DNA of 64,000 nt from Sulfurospirillum diekertiae (GCF_011769985.2 NZ_CP039734.2:1612001-1676000); one strand, 5' to 3'. Counted from the first letter of the stretch, positions 33,107-43,585 are shown. Notes: a model not told the origin generated them from the letters alone. Numbers and translations are program-made.

Positions 33107-36008
33107 ACGTTATCTCCTCGTTTACACGTGCTAAATGTTCCAATGCTGCTTCAAAATCAAAAGATTTACACGCAAGAAGTAGCATTTTAAAGACTTCATG
33201 TTCGCGCAGTATCTCAACTGAAGACAATTGCTCTACTAGAAGATTTATTTTTGATACATTTGATATTTCAAGGGCGTCTTTAAGCTCTTTGAGTGATCCT
33301 TCTAAAGAATATTCTGAAGATTGTGCATGTAACATTTGATACATTGTAGGATCGATTCCATTATACTCATCTCGCAGTGTCGTTAACAAAGAGTGATGCT
33401 CATTTAAAACAGCTTCAAGTAGATTGTCTTGAATACTTGTGTTCTCTTTTAAAGATTTTTCAAAGAGACACAATGTCTCTTCAAGAAGAGACACACCTAT
33501 CGTACCACTAAGTCCTTTGACCGTGTGTACATAATCAAGAAGTGTTGTTAATGCTTCTTTTTGGATGAATTCATGAAGCTTCTCAGGAAGAAGAAGATAG
33601 GTCTCATAAAAACTGCAAAAAAGCTTTTGCCATAGTGCTTCATTACCACCTAATTTTTTGATGGCTTCTTTTTTATTAAAATGTAATTTAACACGTTTTT
33701 GAGTATTGACTTGCTGTTTAGGAGCGATGGAAAGGCTTACATGTAAAACCTCTAGCAGCGTGCCATAAAAGTCTTCAATATCAAAAGGTTTACCAATGTG
33801 TGCATCCATACCCGATTGAATGCATTTTTCAATATCTTGCACCATTACATTAGCCGTCATTGCCACAATAGGCGTTAAAATATTAAGTTCTTTTCGAATA
33901 ATGCGTGTAGCTTCATACCCATCCATCAAAGGCATCTGAACATCCATCAAGATAAGATCAAATGGATGCGCCTGTTCTTGAATGATTTCAACAGCTTCTA
34001 ACCCATTGCGTGCAATTTCAACTTTAGCATGGGTTTCTTTGAGCAGATAGGTTGCAACTTCAAGGTTAATATCATTATCTTCTACAACCAAAATACGCTT
34101 TTGAGAAAGATCAATCTTTGAAGGATCGAACAGTGATGTTTGAGAACTTCCTGCCGATAATGCAACAAGTTCATCATAAAGCATTGAAGGATTGATCGGT
34201 TTTTTCAAACAAGATTTGATTCCAGCACCGTAAATACGGTTTTTAATCTCAGCATCATCATTGGTTGCAAGCATCAAAACAGGAGGCATATCAACTAAAG
34301 CGACCTGTTGGAGCAACTGTTCATAAAAAGAGACCCCATTCATACCTTTTGATAGTTCAGAATCAAGGATGATGAGCTGATGCGGTTTATCGATGGTTTT
34401 AATCTGCGAAGCAACATCATCACTACTTTTTTGAACAGTGACAAAAAAACCAAATGAACGAATAAAATCACACAGCATATCACTCTCTTTTTTCTGATCA
34501 ATGATCAGTAAAATGCGCAGTGGCTCATAGGCATTGGCTGCATTATTATTTTCATGCTGTAAATCAAGCCCTTTTGCAAGAGGCAGGCTAATCATAAAAC
34601 TAAAAAGGCTTCCTCTTCCTTCTTCACTTTCCAGTGTGATATGTCCATGCATCATTGAAGCAAGCTGAGTGCAAATATAAAGCCCTAGTCCTGTCCCTCC
34701 ATGTTTGCGTGTGACTGAAGCATCCAGTTGCCCGAAGGCTTTAAAAAGGAGTGACTGTTTTTCTTTTGGAATGCCAAGGCCACTATCTTTGACATGAAAA
34801 GTCAAGGTTGAAGTAGCATCGTCATTGACCTTTTCATCTACGCTTAAAATAACAGCGCCTTCTTTCGTAAACTTAATGGCATTGCTTAAAAAATTATTGA
34901 TAATTTGCATGATTTTGCATGGATCACCTTTAAAAAAGCGATTGCTCTCCACAAAATCACATTGAAAACCAATCCCCTTTTCTTTAGCAAGAACGGAGAA
35001 AATTGAGCAGCTTTTTTTAAGTTCTTTATGCAAATCAAATGCAACTGATTCAACTTCCATCTTGCCTGCTTCGATTTTCGAAAAATCCAAAACATCATTG
35101 ATGATGCGAAGCAACACAGAAGAGGCTTCTTTGATCTTATTGACATAGCTTAATTGCGTGCTATTCATGGCTGTTTTACGCATAAGATGTGACATACCCA
35201 TGATAGCATTCATGGGTGTACGAATCTCATGACTCATATTGGCTAAGAATTCAGATTTGTACCGACTGGCATCTTCAAGTTCTTTCGTTCGTTGTTTGAC
35301 CTTCTCATCAAGTATTTCATTCTCATGTTTTAAAGAGTCAAACAAGCTTTTAAGCTGAATTCTTGTCTTGTCGAGCGCAAAACCAAGCGTTCCTATTTCG
35401 TCATTTTCATCCCAACGAAAAGGCTCATCAAGTTTTTGATGTGCTAAAAGAGTGGAGTGCTCGACTAAGCGCCTAATCGGTTTAATAATTTTATAGTAGT
35501 AAATCCAAGAGATCAGCACGACTAAAAAGAAGATTTGTAAAAAAAGGATGTAGCCAAAGAGTGACATATCCGCCATAATAGAAGCAATGAGATCTTCACG
35601 AATAAAGCCCATTTCTAAACTTCCTACGACAATATTATCTTTTTCCAGTTTTTTTCGTAAAAGAAGAATGTTGTCGTCATTTCCACTCTTATTCTTATTT
35701 TCCCAACCTAAAAAAAGTTTGCCATCACTATCATCAACATGAACAAATTGTAACTTTGGATCAAGAAGGAGTTGATCAAGCATTTTTTGCCCAAGTTCGG
35801 GATAAAAATTCCATAAAGACTCAACAAAAATAGCAGAAGAAAGATTAAATTTTTTGGTATTGAGTGTTGTAAACTCTTCTTGTTTATGTTTGTAAGTGCT
35901 ATTGGCATATGTCAGCATCAAAAGCGGTAGAGGCAATAGCAGCGAGATAACAATCATCACCGCTAATGCCTGCAATAAGGAGACACGATACAACATTGCT
36001 CTAATCAT
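33099..36008 (-). CDS. BarA-type hybrid histidine kinase
   Basis: 969 residues in the inner membrane: TM1 (about 12-34), periplasmic sensor, TM2 (about 152-173), HAMP, dimerisation domain with the phospho-His in SHEIRTPMNAIMGMSHL, ATPase domain (NNFLSNAIKFTKEG, DSGLGIPKE, GGTGLGLYI), two receiver domains (the first with LIILDSEL, the second with LILMDVQMPLMDGYEATRI), and a C-terminal HPt domain with the histidine in VHTVKGLSGTIG. Phosphate can run H-D-H-D to a separate regulator, here most likely the HD-GYP regulator next in the operon. A palindrome copy at 33736 reads LHVS in the linker before HPt. Confidence 0.9.
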   Translation of the reverse strand: MIRAMLYRVSLLQALAVMIVISLLLPLPLLMLTYANSTYKHKQEEFTTLNTKKFNLSSAIFVESLWNFYPELGQKMLDQLLLDPKLQFVHVDDSDGKLFLGWENKNKSGNDDNILLLRKKLEKDNIVVGSLEMGFIREDLIASIMADMSLFGYILFLQIFFLVVLISWIYYYKIIKPIRRLVEHSTLLAHQKLDEPFRWDENDEIGTLGFALDKTRIQLKSLFDSLKHENEILDEKVKQRTKELEDASRYKSEFLANMSHEIRTPMNAIMGMSHLMRKTAMNSTQLSYVNKIKEASSVLLRIINDVLDFSKIEAGKMEVESVAFDLHKELKKSCSIFSVLAKEKGIGFQCDFVESNRFFKGDPCKIMQIINNFLSNAIKFTKEGAVILSVDEKVNDDATSTLTFHVKDSGLGIPKEKQSLLFKAFGQLDASVTRKHGGTGLGLYICTQLASMMHGHITLESEEGRGSLFSFMISLPLAKGLDLQHENNNAANAYEPLRILLIIDQKKESDMLCDFIRSFGFFVTVQKSSDDVASQIKTIDKPHQLIILDSELSKGMNGVSFYEQLLQQVALVDMPPVLMLATNDDAEIKNRIYGAGIKSCLKKPINPSMLYDELVALSAGSSQTSLFDPSKIDLSQKRILVVEDNDINLEVATYLLKETHAKVEIARNGLEAVEIIQEQAHPFDLILMDVQMPLMDGYEATRIIRKELNILTPIVAMTANVMVQDIEKCIQSGMDAHIGKPFDIEDFYGTLLEVLHVSLSIAPKQQVNTQKRVKLHFNKKEAIKKLGGNEALWQKLFCSFYETYLLLPEKLHEFIQKEALTTLLDYVHTVKGLSGTIGVSLLEETLCLFEKSLKENTSIQDNLLEAVLNEHHSLLTTLRDEYNGIDPTMYQMLHAQSSEYSLEGSLKELKDALEISNVSKINLLVEQLSSVEILREHEVFKMLLLACKSFDFEAALEHLARVNEEITYG

Positions 36009-36100
36009 ACGTCAAGACTCTTTTCATAAGACTTTTATAACAAGCCAAAATAGCACTAAAGAACAGAAGAAGGCTCTGAGCAATAAACTATATTGGGCAA

Positions 36101-36125
36101 ACTATAGCATTTTAAAAGCTATAGT
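36101..36125 (-). terminator. Hairpin after the beta-CASP RNase gene
   Basis: ACTATAGC (36101-36108) and GCTATAGT (36118-36125) form an 8-bp perfect stem, nine bases past the stop on the minus strand. No T-run follows, so termination is uncertain; it may protect the RNA end instead. Confidence 0.4.
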
Positions 36126-36133
36126 GTCAATTC

Positions 36134-37528
36134 TCAAAGATGAATACGCTCTTCTTTTTTAACAATATGTACTTTAGTGTCAATATTTTCATGCAAATAG
36201 GCTTTAAAAAGCTCTTGTTTATCGGTTTCACCATGGATTAAATAGATCAGATTGAGACCTGAAATTTGTTTGATCCAAGCCAATATATCCACACGGTCTG
36301 CGTGCGCAGAAAATCCATTAATCGTGTAAACTTTTGCACGCACTTTGATATCTTCACCATAAATGCGAACAAACTCCTCTCCATCAACAATATTACGTCC
36401 CAATGTCCCATGAACTTGAAATCCCACAAAAATAATGGCATTTTTGGGATTCCAAATGCGTTGTTTAAGATGGTGTACAACCCTTCCACCATTGCACATA
36501 CCACTTCCTGCAATAATAATAGCGCGTTTTTCAACATCATTAATTTCCATCGAATCTTTTTTACGTAACGTATATTGAAGCTCTGGAAAATCAAAAGGGT
36601 CATCCCCCAAACTGACGCGTAAGCCTAATGTTTTATTCAGTTCTGCAGGATATTTTTTATAGATTTTTGTTGCTTCAATGGCAAGAGGACTGTCTAAAAA
36701 AACGTGGCAGTTATGCAACGATCCCTCTTGGTGCATCTGATGCAATAACCATAAAATCTCTTGTGTTCGCTCCAACGCAAAAGAAGGGATGACGACATTT
36801 CCACCTGCATCAATCGTCTGAGTGATCGCCTCTTTAAACTCTTTGATACTCTCCTCTAACACTTTATGCTCTCTATCACCATACGTTGATTCAACAAAAA
36901 GTGCATCTGCATGTTTAATAGGGCTGAGATTATTGAGAAGTAGGCGGTTTTTGCTTCCCAAATCGCCCGAGAAAACAACACTTTTATGTAAAGTGTCTTC
37001 TTCATAATTGACCTCAACAAAGGCACTTCCCATAATATGACCTGCATTATGAAGGCAAAGCTTTACCGAAGGGGTGAGTTTAATGGTTTCATCGTATAGA
37101 ACCCGACGAAGTTTTTTTGTAAAGACTTGCTCCACATGTTCTTTCGTATAAAGCGGCTCTTGCACACTGTTTTCATCGCCTCGTCGAAGTGCCTTTCTCA
37201 GTAATGTTTGGTACTCTTCTTCAAGTAAACCTGCACTATCTAAAAGCATAATATAGGCAATATCGAGCGTTGCATCGGTTGCGATAATCTCGCCATGGAA
37301 CCCCTCTTTAACCAGTTTTGGTACACGTCCAATATGATCAATATGCGCATGCGTTAAAACCAAATAATCAATCAACGTAGGATCAAACGGAAAAAGCTCA
37401 TAATTGTCATGCCAATTTTCGCCCTGAATCATTCCACAATCTATCAAAATCTTTAGTGAATCAACTTCCAATAAGTGACATGAACCTGTAACCATTGATG
37501 CTGCACCATACGATGTGACATTTGCCAT
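36134..37528 (-). CDS. Beta-CASP metallo-beta-lactamase RNase (CPSF/Ysh1-like)
   Basis: 464 residues. The metallo-beta-lactamase core shows THAHIDHIGRVPKLV (HxHxDH), LHNAGHIMGSAFVEV and FSGDLGSKNR; the beta-CASP domain shows VESTYGDREH, GGNVVIPSFALERTQEIL and AGSGMCNGGRVVHHL; the last motif is INGFSAHADR. This is the CPSF-100/Ysh1-like bacterial class that acts on RNA, probably as endo/exonuclease, distinct from RNase J. It is followed closely (11 bases on the coding strand before it) by the acyl-CoA synthetase gene upstream, but a functional link is not evident. Confidence 0.88.
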   Translation of the reverse strand: MANVTSYGAASMVTGSCHLLEVDSLKILIDCGMIQGENWHDNYELFPFDPTLIDYLVLTHAHIDHIGRVPKLVKEGFHGEIIATDATLDIAYIMLLDSAGLLEEEYQTLLRKALRRGDENSVQEPLYTKEHVEQVFTKKLRRVLYDETIKLTPSVKLCLHNAGHIMGSAFVEVNYEEDTLHKSVVFSGDLGSKNRLLLNNLSPIKHADALFVESTYGDREHKVLEESIKEFKEAITQTIDAGGNVVIPSFALERTQEILWLLHQMHQEGSLHNCHVFLDSPLAIEATKIYKKYPAELNKTLGLRVSLGDDPFDFPELQYTLRKKDSMEINDVEKRAIIIAGSGMCNGGRVVHHLKQRIWNPKNAIIFVGFQVHGTLGRNIVDGEEFVRIYGEDIKVRAKVYTINGFSAHADRVDILAWIKQISGLNLIYLIHGETDKQELFKAYLHENIDTKVHIVKKEERIHL

Positions 37529-37538
37529 AATAATTCCT

Positions 37539-39431
37539 TTAATGTATAAATTTGTCGATAATCTCTTTGTATTTTTTTTCTATAACGTGACGTTTCTTTT
37601 TGAAAGTATTCGTCAACTCTTCACCTACTTTGAACTCTTGGTCTAAGAAATGAATATTTTGGAGCTTTTCGAAAGGTTTAAATCCTTGTCCTTGATGCAA
37701 GAGATCGTTCATCTCACTTTTGATTTTAGCCACAATCTGTTTATCTTCCATGACCTGTTCAATATTATAGACCACTTTATCAAAATGAGATGCAATATAC
37801 TCTTTTAATTTTTCAAAATCAGGCACAATAAGCGCACCTAACCCTTTTTTTGTATGACCTACTAAAATAGCATCCGTAATAAAAGGCAGCATGGCTATCG
37901 TTGATTCAATACGGCTAGGATCAACATTTTCACCACTTGCAAGCACGATCATCTCTTTAGATCGACCAGTAATGACCAGCTCACCTTTGATGGTCAATTT
38001 TCCAAGATCACCTGTTTTAAAAAAGCCATCTTCACTAAAACTTTTAGCATTTTCTTCGGGGTTATGGTAATAGCCTTGCATGACTTGCTCACCTTTAACC
38101 CAAATTTCCCCAATTTCGCCTGCACCGACTAACGCACCTTCTTTGTCAACAACCACAAGTGTTGTACCGCGCACAGGCAAGCCCAATGTTGAAAATGTAT
38201 TGCACTGCAACGCACGTCCTGCAATCGTTGGCGCACACTCTGTCATACCATAGGCATTGACAATACGAATGCCAATCGCATCAATCCATGTATCTAAAAA
38301 ATCAGGAAGTGCTCCGCCTCCACTCACAGCCAAACGAAGTCTTCCCCCAAATTTTTCCTGCACAAGTGCTAATTTTTTCTGAGCTATAGCATTGAATGGA
38401 CTCAGCACTAAACGTTTGAAAAAGGCAATGGTTTTATCTTTACATGTAAAGAGTATGGAGCGCTTTTTAAAACAGGGTAATTCGTCTTTTAAAACACGAT
38501 CTGCTCGTTTATAAGCAGCCGAAATAGCAACCAATTTGTTAAAAAGTTTCGCTTTCTTAGGATCTTTTTTTTCTAAAGCCGTGTTAATCTTTGTGTACAT
38601 AGACTCCCATAGTCTAGGAACTGTAGCCACAATCGTTGGTTTATACTGTTCTAAATCAGCCGCAAATGTTTTAATGGTCGAATAAACCGTACAACTCCCT
38701 TTTGCGATTGAAAGATACTCGGCGGCCCGTTCAAAAATATGCCATGAAGGGAGAATCGAAACCCAAACATCATCACACTCAAGGGCAATGAGTGGAGGCA
38801 ATTCTTCGACATTGTACATAATGTTTTTGTGGGAGATAATGACACCTTTGGGAATACCCGTTGTTCCAGATGTATAAATCAATGTCACAATATCTTCTTC
38901 ATCCAAAAGCGCTTTTCTCGCGCAAAAAGCTTCAATTTCATCTGCATGAATTGTTCTATCTTTTAACAGATCGTGATAAGAATAGAGATTGGTTAATAAA
39001 GAGTGAACCTTGGGTGCTTCAAGAATAAAAATCGCTTTAAGTTTAAGAGTATTGAGCATTGTTTCATGTCTTGTATAGACCTGTTCATTTTCAATAATCA
39101 AAAACTCTGCACCCGAATGCTCGAGAATAAATTCCAGCTCTTGTGTTGGAGTATCACATCCTCTTGGAATACTAATCGCACCCAAAGAGATGAGTGCAAA
39201 GTCAGTGACCATCCACTCATAGCGATTGTCACATAAAAACATAACTTTTGAGCCTTTACCTATCTTTTTGCTTTTAAAAGCACGCGAAAGGACTAAAACA
39301 TCCTCAAATAATTTTTCATAGGTAACTTCAAACTCGTTATCTGTCACCTTATAAATAAAGGCTTTTCTCTCTTTATACTGCTCATAGGTCTTGACAAACA
39401 TATGAAACAACGTGTTTTCTTCACGATGCAA
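37539..39431 (-). CDS. Long-chain acyl-CoA synthetase (FadD15-like)
   Basis: ATP-dependent fatty acid:CoA ligase, about 630 residues, of the ANL superfamily. Visible motifs: LIYTSGTTGIPKGVIISHKN (AMP-binding P-loop), VSILPSWHIFERAAEY, LRLAVSGGGALPDFL, NAYGMTECAPTIAG, FKTGDLGKLTIKGELVITGRSKEMIV and the C-terminal lysine region. The large size and the KK-rich end match the FadD15 subgroup. The start is a TTG at 39431, six bases after AAGGA; an earlier TTG at 39437 is too close to it. A palindrome copy at 38439 reads LFTCK. Confidence 0.87.
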   Translation of the reverse strand: MHREENTLFHMFVKTYEQYKERKAFIYKVTDNEFEVTYEKLFEDVLVLSRAFKSKKIGKGSKVMFLCDNRYEWMVTDFALISLGAISIPRGCDTPTQELEFILEHSGAEFLIIENEQVYTRHETMLNTLKLKAIFILEAPKVHSLLTNLYSYHDLLKDRTIHADEIEAFCARKALLDEEDIVTLIYTSGTTGIPKGVIISHKNIMYNVEELPPLIALECDDVWVSILPSWHIFERAAEYLSIAKGSCTVYSTIKTFAADLEQYKPTIVATVPRLWESMYTKINTALEKKDPKKAKLFNKLVAISAAYKRADRVLKDELPCFKKRSILFTCKDKTIAFFKRLVLSPFNAIAQKKLALVQEKFGGRLRLAVSGGGALPDFLDTWIDAIGIRIVNAYGMTECAPTIAGRALQCNTFSTLGLPVRGTTLVVVDKEGALVGAGEIGEIWVKGEQVMQGYYHNPEENAKSFSEDGFFKTGDLGKLTIKGELVITGRSKEMIVLASGENVDPSRIESTIAMLPFITDAILVGHTKKGLGALIVPDFEKLKEYIASHFDKVVYNIEQVMEDKQIVAKIKSEMNDLLHQGQGFKPFEKLQNIHFLDQEFKVGEELTNTFKKKRHVIEKKYKEIIDKFIH

Positions 39432-39491
39432 GCACAATCCTTAACAATTCAAATTAACTTTTATTGTAATCATTATTCCTGAAAGAGAAGC

Positions 39492-40052
39492 TTATCTTGT
39501 GCGAAAAGATCTGAAAACACACCAAAGAATTACAATTTGAACAACCAAAAGCAATGCATGTAAATAATAGACTTGAGTTTCCTTGTTGACAATGCCAAAA
39601 AATTCAACCACCTTATAAAAAAGGTAAGAGATGACCATTCCCGCAAGATAGCCTTTTTGCTTAATGACATCGGCAAAGGAGAGTAAGAGTGTGCGTTTAA
39701 GGGCGAGGGTTTCCATACGCATCAGATAATTGCCAAAAACAAAGGTTACTTGGTATGCAATATAGATAAATAACACATCACTATAGTTGTATTGAAAAAC
39801 AAGAAAACTGACAATCATAAGGAATGTCAACAGTTCCACGAAAAGAGTAATGCGGTAAAAGACGAGAAGATTCATCATCTTCTCGTACCCTTTCGCCACT
39901 AAGAGCAAACCAATGGCAAGCCCAATACCTCCAAGTGAAAACACGGAAGGCTCAAGCGGTGTATACAGCACAAAAACACTTCCTACCGCAAGCCCAAAAA
40001 AGAGAGAATTGAGCAGTTTATACCACAGGTAAGGACGTAGGGCTAATTTCAT
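39492..40052 (-). CDS. Unknown inner-membrane protein linked to a TonB receptor
   Basis: 186 residues, five or six hydrophobic helices, no charged domain of note; begins MKLALRPYLWYKLLNSLFFG and ends in RSFRTR. I do not recognise a family with confidence; it looks like a half-size transporter of the MFS or DUF type. It shares its first base with the last base of the TonB-receptor gene (stop TAA/start ATG), so it is translated with it and probably takes the imported substrate on or helps assemble the receptor. Confidence 0.6.
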   Translation of the reverse strand: MKLALRPYLWYKLLNSLFFGLAVGSVFVLYTPLEPSVFSLGGIGLAIGLLLVAKGYEKMMNLLVFYRITLFVELLTFLMIVSFLVFQYNYSDVLFIYIAYQVTFVFGNYLMRMETLALKRTLLLSFADVIKQKGYLAGMVISYLFYKVVEFFGIVNKETQVYYLHALLLVVQIVILWCVFRSFRTR

Positions 40053-42058
40053 TAAAATCTCGCTTCCGCACCGGCATAAACACTACGCCCGGCAGAGGCA
40101 TACCCGTAAACCGTTTGATAATAACGATCAAAGAGGTTATTGGCTTTGAGATAAACATTCCATGTTTTATCAATCTGATAGCTCGCTTTGGCACTTGCTA
40201 CAAAATAATTACCGGTTTCTTCATCTTTTTGAGCGTACGTTATTGGGTCAAATGAGACATCAGCTCGCGAACCAATATAAGTACCATTCACATTAAAGGT
40301 CAATTTATTGGTTGGCATATACGTTGCATACAAACTACTTTGATAACGAGGACGTTTTTTAAGTCTCTCACCATCTTCACCTTTGGCATCGACATAGGTA
40401 TAATTTGCGCCCATGAGTAATGATTGAAGGAGTTGTTGTTCATACGATAACTCGATTCCTTTCATAACCGATGTTCCATTGAGATTCACATATTGGTATT
40501 TATACGTTGATGCATCATACTGTGCATCAATCATATCTTCAATTTCGTTTCTAAAAATATTCATATTGAATCCTGCATATTGCAGACCGATGTTAAAGCT
40601 TTTAATGTTTTCCGGTTTGAGATCAAAATTACTAATACCATAACTTGCCCAAGGATAAATCATTTCAAACATCGAAGGGGATTTATAGGCGGTACCATAA
40701 TTTGTATAGATATTAAATTGATCGCTAAAGAGATATTTTGCACCGATTTTGCCCGTAACTTTGTCATCAAACGCACTAAAGCTATCGTAACGTAAGGCTT
40801 CGGTGAGGATGACGTTACCAACTTTGTTGGTGTTGTTCATATACAGTGCTTTGGAGTGTTCATTATGTGCTTTTTCACTATCGCCAATCGCGGTATAGGT
40901 CAACTCTCGCTTTTCATAAGAAGTTCCAAACACTAAAGCGCTATTGTCATAGTATTTCCATGTATCTTTAAGTTCAATAGAGGGTACTTTTCCTTGATAA
41001 TCGTTTAAGTCGCCTGTATAGGAAGCATTGAGCTCTTTTCTATGAAAGGAGCTTTGGGAGAGTGTTGTTTCAATGGCATGATTGGATGTAAAATATTTAT
41101 ACGTTAAATAGCCAGATTGGATATGCGCATCACTGTGCTGAGAACTATTGGGAAAACCAAAATCATCGTAGCTACTGAGTGAATTAATATCGTGGTATCC
41201 CGCCTCAATGCGATTATACGCATCGATCCAATATCTCGCCTTGAGATTCACTGTGGTATTGCGATAACCATCGTTTTCATATTGATCTATATTTTCGCCT
41301 CTAGGCGCATACGTCGTAAAGCCATCTTCAGTGACACGTTGCACAGAGAGCATGACATCAAATGTATCCGTTTTATGAGAAATCGACGTGTTGGCACTTC
41401 TTCGACCGTAACTTCCAAACTCCACACCCGCAGTTCCATGGGTTCCGACTTGTGGATTTTTAGTAATAATATTAATCACACCAGCAGCGGCATCAGCGCC
41501 CCAAACACCACTTTGCGCACCTTTAATCACTTCGATACGTTCAATATCACCGACCAATAAATGGCTCAAATCGGCATCACCTAAAAGTGCACTAGGATCG
41601 TTGTAGCGTACACCATCAACCATCACGAGCGTATATTGATTGGACATCCCTTGCATCATAACAGCGGTTGATTTACCAAGGCCACCATTGGAGGCAAAGC
41701 TGACACCTGGAATGGTATTGAGTGCGTCAACAACAGTCGTAATACCTTTGAGGGAGAGTTCTTCAGAGGTGATAATGCTGACATTATCGGTTACATTGGT
41801 AGCACTTACCAATGATTTGGAAGCGGTGTAAACTTCAGACTTTTTCTCTTTGATCTTCTTTGAGATCACTACAACAGGTGCGCTACTTTCTTCAAGCACG
41901 TCTGTTGTTTCAGAGGAGGCTTCCGCTTTTGGCGTATACAGTTGCTTTTCAGTATCTACAACACTTTGAACATCACTTGCCAAAGAGAGTGTAGCATTTA
42001 AAGCAAGTATTGCCGCAAGACTAAAATACTTTCCTCTAAATCCTTTCAGATTTTTCAT
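40052..42058 (-). CDS. TonB-dependent outer-membrane receptor, BtuB-like
   Basis: 668 residues: signal peptide (about 1-28), an N-terminal extension, the plug domain (TNVTDNVSIITSEEL, TVVDALNTIPGVSFASNGG, MVDGVRYNDPSALLGD, IERIEVIKGAQSGVWGADAAAGVINIITK in parts) and a 22-strand barrel. It ends ANNLFDRYYQTVYGYASAGRSVYAGAEARF (key end FDRYYQTVYGY), which is like the C-terminus of BtuB, so a corrinoid is a good guess for the ligand, but siderophore or haem cannot be excluded. No cobalamin riboswitch was found upstream. AAGGAG sits before the ATG. Confidence 0.82.
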   Translation of the reverse strand: MKNLKGFRGKYFSLAAILALNATLSLASDVQSVVDTEKQLYTPKAEASSETTDVLEESSAPVVVISKKIKEKKSEVYTASKSLVSATNVTDNVSIITSEELSLKGITTVVDALNTIPGVSFASNGGLGKSTAVMMQGMSNQYTLVMVDGVRYNDPSALLGDADLSHLLVGDIERIEVIKGAQSGVWGADAAAGVINIITKNPQVGTHGTAGVEFGSYGRRSANTSISHKTDTFDVMLSVQRVTEDGFTTYAPRGENIDQYENDGYRNTTVNLKARYWIDAYNRIEAGYHDINSLSSYDDFGFPNSSQHSDAHIQSGYLTYKYFTSNHAIETTLSQSSFHRKELNASYTGDLNDYQGKVPSIELKDTWKYYDNSALVFGTSYEKRELTYTAIGDSEKAHNEHSKALYMNNTNKVGNVILTEALRYDSFSAFDDKVTGKIGAKYLFSDQFNIYTNYGTAYKSPSMFEMIYPWASYGISNFDLKPENIKSFNIGLQYAGFNMNIFRNEIEDMIDAQYDASTYKYQYVNLNGTSVMKGIELSYEQQLLQSLLMGANYTYVDAKGEDGERLKKRPRYQSSLYATYMPTNKLTFNVNGTYIGSRADVSFDPITYAQKDEETGNYFVASAKASYQIDKTWNVYLKANNLFDRYYQTVYGYASAGRSVYAGAEARF

Positions 42059-42141
42059 TTATTCTCCTTAAAATTTGGAAAAACAATTTTATCTAAAAAG
42101 TCTCTTTTTTAATAATTTCCACCTTTTGCCTTACACACTTT

Positions 42142-42153
42142 TTTACATGTAAA
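42142..42153. repeat. Iterated palindrome TTTACATGTAAA, intergenic copy
   Basis: Exact copy in the 195-base gap between the divergent TonB-receptor and Trk genes, 89 bases upstream of the receptor start. Confidence 0.8.
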
Positions 42154-42253
42154 CGATGAAATTTTATCAAGACGTGCATAAATTTGATACAATAGTTTGT
42201 TGTAAATGTTTGTAAAGTTTCTTACTTTAGAAGCATCGTCTCAAAGGAAATGA

Positions 42254-43585
42254 ATGAATCAAAAGACCTTACGGATTATCTTTTTTAGTTATCTTGCGGT
42301 TGTTTTTATCGGTGCTATTTTATTAATGTTGCCCTTTGCCCATGTAGGAAAATTACAGTTTATCGATGCTTTTTTCACCTCGACATCCGCAACATGTGTG
42401 ACAGGTCTTATCGTCAAAAATACTCCCGAAGCATTTACTTTTTTTGGGCAATTTGTTATCTTAATCCTGATGCAAGTGGGCGGCGTTGGGTACATGAGTA
42501 TTGTTACCCTCTTCTTCTTATTTATGAAACGAAATCTTACCATCCATGAAAAAAATATGGCGAAAGATTCTCTAAACTACTCAACAAATCTTGACATTCA
42601 AAATTTTCTTCAAAAAGTCTTTCTCTTTACACTGATTATTGAATCTATCGGCGCATTTATATTAACACTGCGTTTTGCCACACATATGCCACTAAATAAA
42701 GCTATCTGGCAAGGTATCTTTCACTCGGTAGCCGCCTTTAATAACGCTGGTTTTTCCATGTTTAGAGACAACCTTGTAGGTTATCAAACGGATTTTACCG
42801 TTTTAGTCACCGTTGGATTTTTGATCATTTTGGGAGGCGTTGGCTACTTGGTACTGGTTGAACTTCATGCCAAAGCAACCCATAAACGCTTTATGCTCTC
42901 AGCGCATACAAAAATAACCCTTGTGGGTACACTCATTCTTATCGTTTCAGGTACACTGCTCTTTTTAGCGATTGAGTGGGACAACAAAGCTATTTTTGGT
43001 CATATGTCACTCTACCACAGCGTTCTTAACAGCTTTTTTCTCTCTGTCAATTTTAGAACGTCTGGCTTTAATAGCTTGGATCTTTCACAGCTAAGTGACG
43101 CCTCGCTCTTTTGTTCCACCATCTATATGATGATCGGTGGAGGAGCAGGCAGTACGGCGGGTGGTATCAAAATTACCACGGTTGCAGTCTTGATCATCGC
43201 AACACTGCACACGATCAAGATCAGCAATCAACAACCCAATGCCTTTAAACGTACCATTCCTCAAGAGGTGATTAACCGCTCTTCTGCCATCATTTTAGTT
43301 GCTTCTTTTATCGCTATTACAGCCACCGTCATCTTAACAGAAACACAACATACGAATTTTATGGCAACCCTTTTTGAAGTGGTTTCTGCCTTTTGTACGG
43401 TAGGTGTTTCCGTTGGAAATGGTGATGTACTGAGCCTTTCAGACAAATTTAGCACGTTTGGTAAGTCGATGATCATAGCGTTGATGCTCATAGGACGAAT
43501 GGGTATTTTCGCTTTTGGATTTCTCATCATAGGAAAAGAAAAAATTAAACACATACAGTACCCTGAAGGAAGGATTTTATTATGA
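42254..43585 (+). CDS. ktrB: Trk/Ktr potassium uptake membrane subunit
   Basis: 443 residues, inner-membrane K+ channel-like translocator with four M1-P-M2 repeats. Selectivity-filter regions: SATCVTGLIV, FNNAGFSM, NFRTSGFNS and AFCTVGVSVGN; the M2 gating region with GGAGSTAGGIKITT is present. The size fits KtrB rather than the longer TrkH. It overlaps the next gene, the regulatory TrkA/KtrA subunit, by four bases. Confidence 0.92.
   Translation: MNQKTLRIIFFSYLAVVFIGAILLMLPFAHVGKLQFIDAFFTSTSATCVTGLIVKNTPEAFTFFGQFVILILMQVGGVGYMSIVTLFFLFMKRNLTIHEKNMAKDSLNYSTNLDIQNFLQKVFLFTLIIESIGAFILTLRFATHMPLNKAIWQGIFHSVAAFNNAGFSMFRDNLVGYQTDFTVLVTVGFLIILGGVGYLVLVELHAKATHKRFMLSAHTKITLVGTLILIVSGTLLFLAIEWDNKAIFGHMSLYHSVLNSFFLSVNFRTSGFNSLDLSQLSDASLFCSTIYMMIGGGAGSTAGGIKITTVAVLIIATLHTIKISNQQPNAFKRTIPQEVINRSSAIILVASFIAITATVILTETQHTNFMATLFEVVSAFCTVGVSVGNGDVLSLSDKFSTFGKSMIIALMLIGRMGIFAFGFLIIGKEKIKHIQYPEGRILL

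Noticed and set aside
42059-42253. Cobalamin riboswitch upstream of the BtuB-like receptor
   Set aside because: The region is short and AT-rich, and I could not find the conserved B12-box or the paired core; only a palindrome copy and promoter-like DNA are seen.
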